A stretch of 64,000 nucleotides of DNA from Bradyrhizobium sp. LTSP849 (GTDB lineage: Bacteria; Pseudomonadota; Alphaproteobacteria; Rhizobiales; Xanthobacteraceae): contig NZ_JYMR01000034.1 in assembly GCF_000938255.1 (NCBI RefSeq), positions 111,601 through 175,600 on the forward strand. Direction: 5' to 3'. Shown here piece after piece: positions 61,441 through 64,000 of the stretch. Every line of letters starts with the position of its first letter. Position 1 is the stretch's first letter. The translations under genes and the position numbers were made by a program. Below the pieces are notes generated by a model. The model did no database searches, was not told the origin of the DNA, and saw only the letters and a list, made by a program, of their open reading frames with translations.

Positions 61441-61809
61441 TCAGGCGGTATGGGGCAGATGGCCCTCCGGGCTGGCCTGGTCCACGGCCTTGGGCAGTTC
61501 CTGAGCCAGAATCTGGCCCAATTGGTCGACCGGGATGTTGTAGCGGGCGGCGAGCTGACGGACGGTGTCATTGCCGAGCACGGCGCGGAGCTGGTCGGCC
61601 GAGATCGGCAGGTTCTGGCCGTTGCCAAGCCAGGATTTGACCTGGTCGCCCATGCCCGCCTGCTGGAGCTTTGCGACGATCGCGCTGAGGCCGCCCTGAT
61701 TGTTGCTGCCGAGCACTTCGCTCAGCACGGCCGGCAGAACCGCAGCGCCAAGCTGGCCGAGCGCGCTGCGCAGTGCGGGGTTGTTTTCGAGCGAGTCCAG
61801 AATTCCCAT
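61441..61809 (-). CDS. YidB family (DUF937) protein
   Basis: A 122-residue helical protein. The N-terminus MGILDSLENNPALRSALGQL, the LSAIVAKLQQAGMGDQVKSW segment and NLPISADQLRAVLGNDTVRQ with ARYNIPVDQLGQILAQELPK are diagnostic for the YidB/DUF937 family. The role is unknown. The ATG at 61809 starts the family motif; earlier in-frame codons to 61836 are unlikely. Confidence 0.92.
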   Translation of the reverse strand: MGILDSLENNPALRSALGQLGAAVLPAVLSEVLGSNNQGGLSAIVAKLQQAGMGDQVKSWLGNGQNLPISADQLRAVLGNDTVRQLAARYNIPVDQLGQILAQELPKAVDQASPEGHLPHTA

Positions 61810-61891
61810 AGCCGTGCCCTCTCGTTGTTCCACCACGATTGAGCGCCGCGAGACGGCATGCCGTCAAGCAGCGCTCAATCACATTTTAAGC

Positions 61892-61940
61892 GAGCATGAT
61901 CTCGTCGGAAAACCGGTGCCCACTTTTCCGGATCATGCTC
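61892..61940. repeat. Palindromic repeat (GAGCATGATC family)
   Basis: GAGCATGATC at 61892-61901 and GATCATGCTC at 61931-61940 flank an inner CGGAAAA...TTTTCCG pair, giving a two-part stem. It lies between the GST stop and yidB and overlaps the GST stop by two bases. A half-like copy occurs at 19361-19386. Confidence 0.85.
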
Positions 61941-62601
61941 ACACAGTCTCGAACTTTTCGATGACAAGCGTTTCGGCGAGCCCGTCGCGGGTCCATTCCT
62001 GGAACGCCGGCAGCGCCATCATCGTGTCCATATAGGCTTTGGCCTCGGGGGCCGCATCGATCGCAAAGGTGCGGAAGCGGTGCACGACCGGCGCATACAT
62101 CGCATCCGCCGCGCCGAAGCGGCCGAACAGGAACGGCCCGCCGGCGCCATAGCGCGTCTGGCACTCGCGCCAAATCTCCTGCACGCGCGCGACGTTGGCC
62201 AGCGCATCCGCCGACAGCGCCACGGCGCGCACGGGACGATGCAGGTTCATGCCGCATTCGCTGCGCAGGGCTACGAAGCCGGAATGCATCTCCGCGCACA
62301 CCGAACGGGCATGCGCGCGCGCCGCGACGTCGTCCGGCCACAGTTTCTTTTCCGGATAGCGCTCGGCGATGTATTCGATGATCGCGAGCGAATCCCACAC
62401 CGTGATGTCGCCGTCGACCAGCACCGGTACCTTGCCGGCGCGGCTGAAATTCAGGATCTGTTGCTTGTCCGCGGGATTGTCGGTGTAGAGCGGAATCACG
62501 GTCTCGGCGAACGGAATGTCGTTGGCGCGCAGCGCGAGCCAGGGCCGCATCGACCATGACGAGTAGTTCTTGTTGCCGATCGCAAGCTTGAGCGCTGCCA
62601 T
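61939..62601 (-). CDS. Glutathione S-transferase family protein
   Basis: A 220-residue GST. The thioredoxin-like N-domain has NKNYSSWSMRPWLALRANDI (candidate active-site serines), GKVPVLVDGDITVWDSLAII (glutathione cis-Pro and Ser) and EYIAERYPEK. The helical domain contains FLFGRFGAADAMYAPVVHRF, the N-capping box region. The substrate is unknown; the sequence resembles the YfcF/zeta-like group. It ends inside the palindromic repeat. Confidence 0.93.
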   Translation of the reverse strand: MAALKLAIGNKNYSSWSMRPWLALRANDIPFAETVIPLYTDNPADKQQILNFSRAGKVPVLVDGDITVWDSLAIIEYIAERYPEKKLWPDDVAARAHARSVCAEMHSGFVALRSECGMNLHRPVRAVALSADALANVARVQEIWRECQTRYGAGGPFLFGRFGAADAMYAPVVHRFRTFAIDAAPEAKAYMDTMMALPAFQEWTRDGLAETLVIEKFETV

Positions 62602-62722
62602 GTCACTGGTCCTTTCCGAGTCTCCTGGATGCGGCTGCTTTTAGCGCCATCGCCTGCCACCAATCAATCGTTGCCGCGCCGAAGCATGCGTGGCAATCGT
62701 TGGCACCTGCGAGGAGAGAGAC

Positions 62723-63430
62723 ATGAGCAGGCATTGGGTCGACATCACCGCCGTCGGCTTTTTCATCATCGAATGGCTGGTCTACGGCATGACGCTGGAG
62801 CACTCGGCCTATGGCCGCGACAGCCTGTCGGCGCGGATGAACCGATATCGCGAGGTCTGGGTCCGCCGCCTGCTCGACCGCGAGGCGCGCATGGTCGACA
62901 TGCAGATCATGGCCTCGCTCCAGAACGGTACCGCGTTCTTCGCCTCCACCAGCCTGTTCGCGCTCGGCGGCGCGCTGGCGCTGTTGCACGCCACCAACGA
63001 CGCCATCACGATCCTGAGCAAGCTGCCGCTCGACCTCAGCACCTCGCCCGCAATGTGGGAGCTGAAATGCGTCGGCCTCGTGCTGATCTGCGTCTATGCC
63101 TTCTTCAAGTTCGCCTGGGCCTATCGCCTGTTCAACTATGTCGCGATCCTGTACGGCGGCATGCCGCCGGCTTCGCAGCGCGACACGCCACAGGCGGAAG
63201 CCCACGTCATCCGCACCACGCGCGTGTTCGAATCCGCCGGCCGCCATTTCAACCGCGGCCAGCGCGCCTTCTTCTTCGCACTCGGCTATCTCGGCTGGTT
63301 CGTCAGCCCCTGGGTGCTGTTCGTGACCACGGCAGCGGTGGTGATCGTGACCTGGCGCCGGCAATTCGCGTCGAGCGCGTGGGAGGCGATGGCACCGGAC
63401 GATGGCGAGGTGCGGAAGCGCGGTCATTGA
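62723..63430 (+). CDS. DUF599 family membrane protein
   Basis: A 235-residue protein with four predicted spans. DUF599 marks are the first span (ITAVGFFIIEWLVYGMTLEH), MNRYREVWVRRLLDREARMVD and FFASTSLFALGGALALL. GAGGAGAGAGAC precedes the ATG at 62723; an earlier in-frame ATG at 62690 has none. The function is unknown. It is divergent from the GST gene. Confidence 0.92.
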   Translation: MSRHWVDITAVGFFIIEWLVYGMTLEHSAYGRDSLSARMNRYREVWVRRLLDREARMVDMQIMASLQNGTAFFASTSLFALGGALALLHATNDAITILSKLPLDLSTSPAMWELKCVGLVLICVYAFFKFAWAYRLFNYVAILYGGMPPASQRDTPQAEAHVIRTTRVFESAGRHFNRGQRAFFFALGYLGWFVSPWVLFVTTAAVVIVTWRRQFASSAWEAMAPDDGEVRKRGH

Positions 63431-63474
63431 TCTCCATATCGTCATTGCGACCGCAACAACGGAGAAAACAGCCC

Positions 63475-63622
63475 CGTCATCCTGAGGTGCGAGACTTGCG
63501 ATGCGATCGCATTGCAAGCCGAGCCGCGAAGGATGAACGGCCCCGATGCAGCCGGGCCGTCGCCCTTCGAGGCTTGCTCAGCTGCGCGGTTGCGCCGCCG
63601 AGCGCGCACCTCAGGGTGACGG
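63475..63622. repeat. Palindromic repeat (CGTCATCCTGAGG family)
   Basis: CGTCATCCTGAGGTGCG at the left and CGCACCTCAGGGTGACGG at the right form a nearly perfect 17-bp stem. The 110-bp interior holds a further CCGGGCCGT-type inner structure. It follows the DUF599 stop and may be its terminator. Confidence 0.8.
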
Positions 63623-63639
63623 TTATGGAGTTTGGCTCG

Positions 63640-64000
63640 CCTCATCATCAGACACGCCTTCGCGTTCTCGCGGCTCAATTTGCCCGAGCTTTGCTTGATC
63701 TCTCCACCCTCTTATCCAAGAGGGCGCAGGGAAGGCCGGGTGCCGGCTGGCACCCACGGTCCGCTGTGCGCGGGTAGCGCAAAAGGAATTGCACAGCGGC
63801 ATACAGGTGAAGCCGAACACACGGCCTTCCCTGCGCAGTGGGTTGACGGCTTATGCCGTGCTCTCCCGGGAGCCGAGTTCGTTCTGGCCTCCCTCACCTT
63901 CGCGAAAGTCGCCGACACCGCGCCGGTTGACGCGAATGCCGCCTCCGCGAAAGCTTGACCGTAGCAACGACGGCCAGGACCACACGGTTTTGCCGTACGC
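63640..64000. ncRNA. Non-coding, multi-hairpin element (candidate structured RNA or dispersed repeat, truncated by the window)
   Basis: No convincing gene is seen. Strong nested pairing exists: a 14-bp perfect outer stem (63724-63737 with 63823-63836), a 7-bp hairpin directly inside it (GGGTGCC/GGCACCC, 63738-63755), a 9-bp hairpin (CCGCTGTGC/GCACAGCGG, 63761-63799), then ACGGC-TTAT-GCCGT (63846-63859) and CTCCCGGGAG (63863-63872). The outer stem and inner arms form a multi-branch fold. From memory, similar sequences recur in Bradyrhizobium genomes; this is unverified. Confidence 0.5.

Noticed and set aside
63632..63958. A 108-codon plus-strand frame at the right edge
   Set aside because: It passes through the perfect hairpins of the structured element; its codon use and composition are not protein-like, and I recall similar frames being annotated spuriously in relatives.

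Overview
The window reads as chromosomal DNA of a Bradyrhizobium-like alphaproteobacterium. It is GC-rich and densely coding. It carries alphaproteobacterial markers (DivK/PleD, MipZ, EipB, a zinc-finger DinB, DUF1489 and DUF3572 proteins) and several palindromic intergenic repeats that I associate with Bradyrhizobium and relatives from memory, not from a search. No prophage, insertion sequence, CRISPR array, rRNA or tRNA was seen.

Layout. 0-3 kb: two HxlR-type regulators, each divergent from an oxidoreductase (AzoR, an SDR). 3-10 kb: colinear topA-rnr-DUF983-NUDIX block. 10-17 kb: accessory genes around rpmG, namely a phosphoesterase, a flavin monooxygenase, a YefM/YoeB toxin-antitoxin pair, and an MFS pump with a divergent TetR regulator. 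17-21 kb: pleD-divK and the DUF3572-dinB pair. 21-30 kb: two RidA-like proteins, EipB, GDPD, FemAB-like and HIT proteins, TrmO, AzlCD, a lytic transglycosylase and a TRAP-type binding protein. 30-35 kb: a one-strand run of seven genes with a GT4/toroid fusion, a GH130 protein and several very small proteins. 35-45 kb: a catabolic and regulatory region with an aldoxime dehydratase-nitrilase-AraC cassette, a dialkylglycine-decarboxylase-like enzyme with a binding protein and LysR regulator, an aldo/keto reductase and a DHA2 pump. 45-64 kb: mostly conserved housekeeping and envelope genes: clpS-clpA, a TadG-like vWA protein, phasin, a SPOR-tailed DD-carboxypeptidase, a membrane J protein, a second vWA protein, an alpha/beta hydrolase, mipZ, panC, GST and DUF599. 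The right edge (63.4-64 kb) is non-coding and strongly structured.

How the parts connect. Several regulators sit beside the genes they probably control, and symmetrical operators can be read at some of them: a 16-bp-arm inverted repeat between the SDR and HxlR genes, an 18-bp palindrome overlapping both TetR/MFS promoters, and four GTACA units at exact 12-bp spacing over the yefM promoter. TGC-N3-GCA sites, the form bound by PhaR repressors, flank the phasin promoter. One further copy lies upstream of an alpha/beta hydrolase, which suggests a shared polyhydroxyalkanoate-linked control.

The least explained items are the GT4-toroid/GH130 operon with its overlapping micro-ORFs (including a 32-residue membrane peptide), the multi-hairpin element at the right edge, and the 18-bp tandem array between clpS and clpA.
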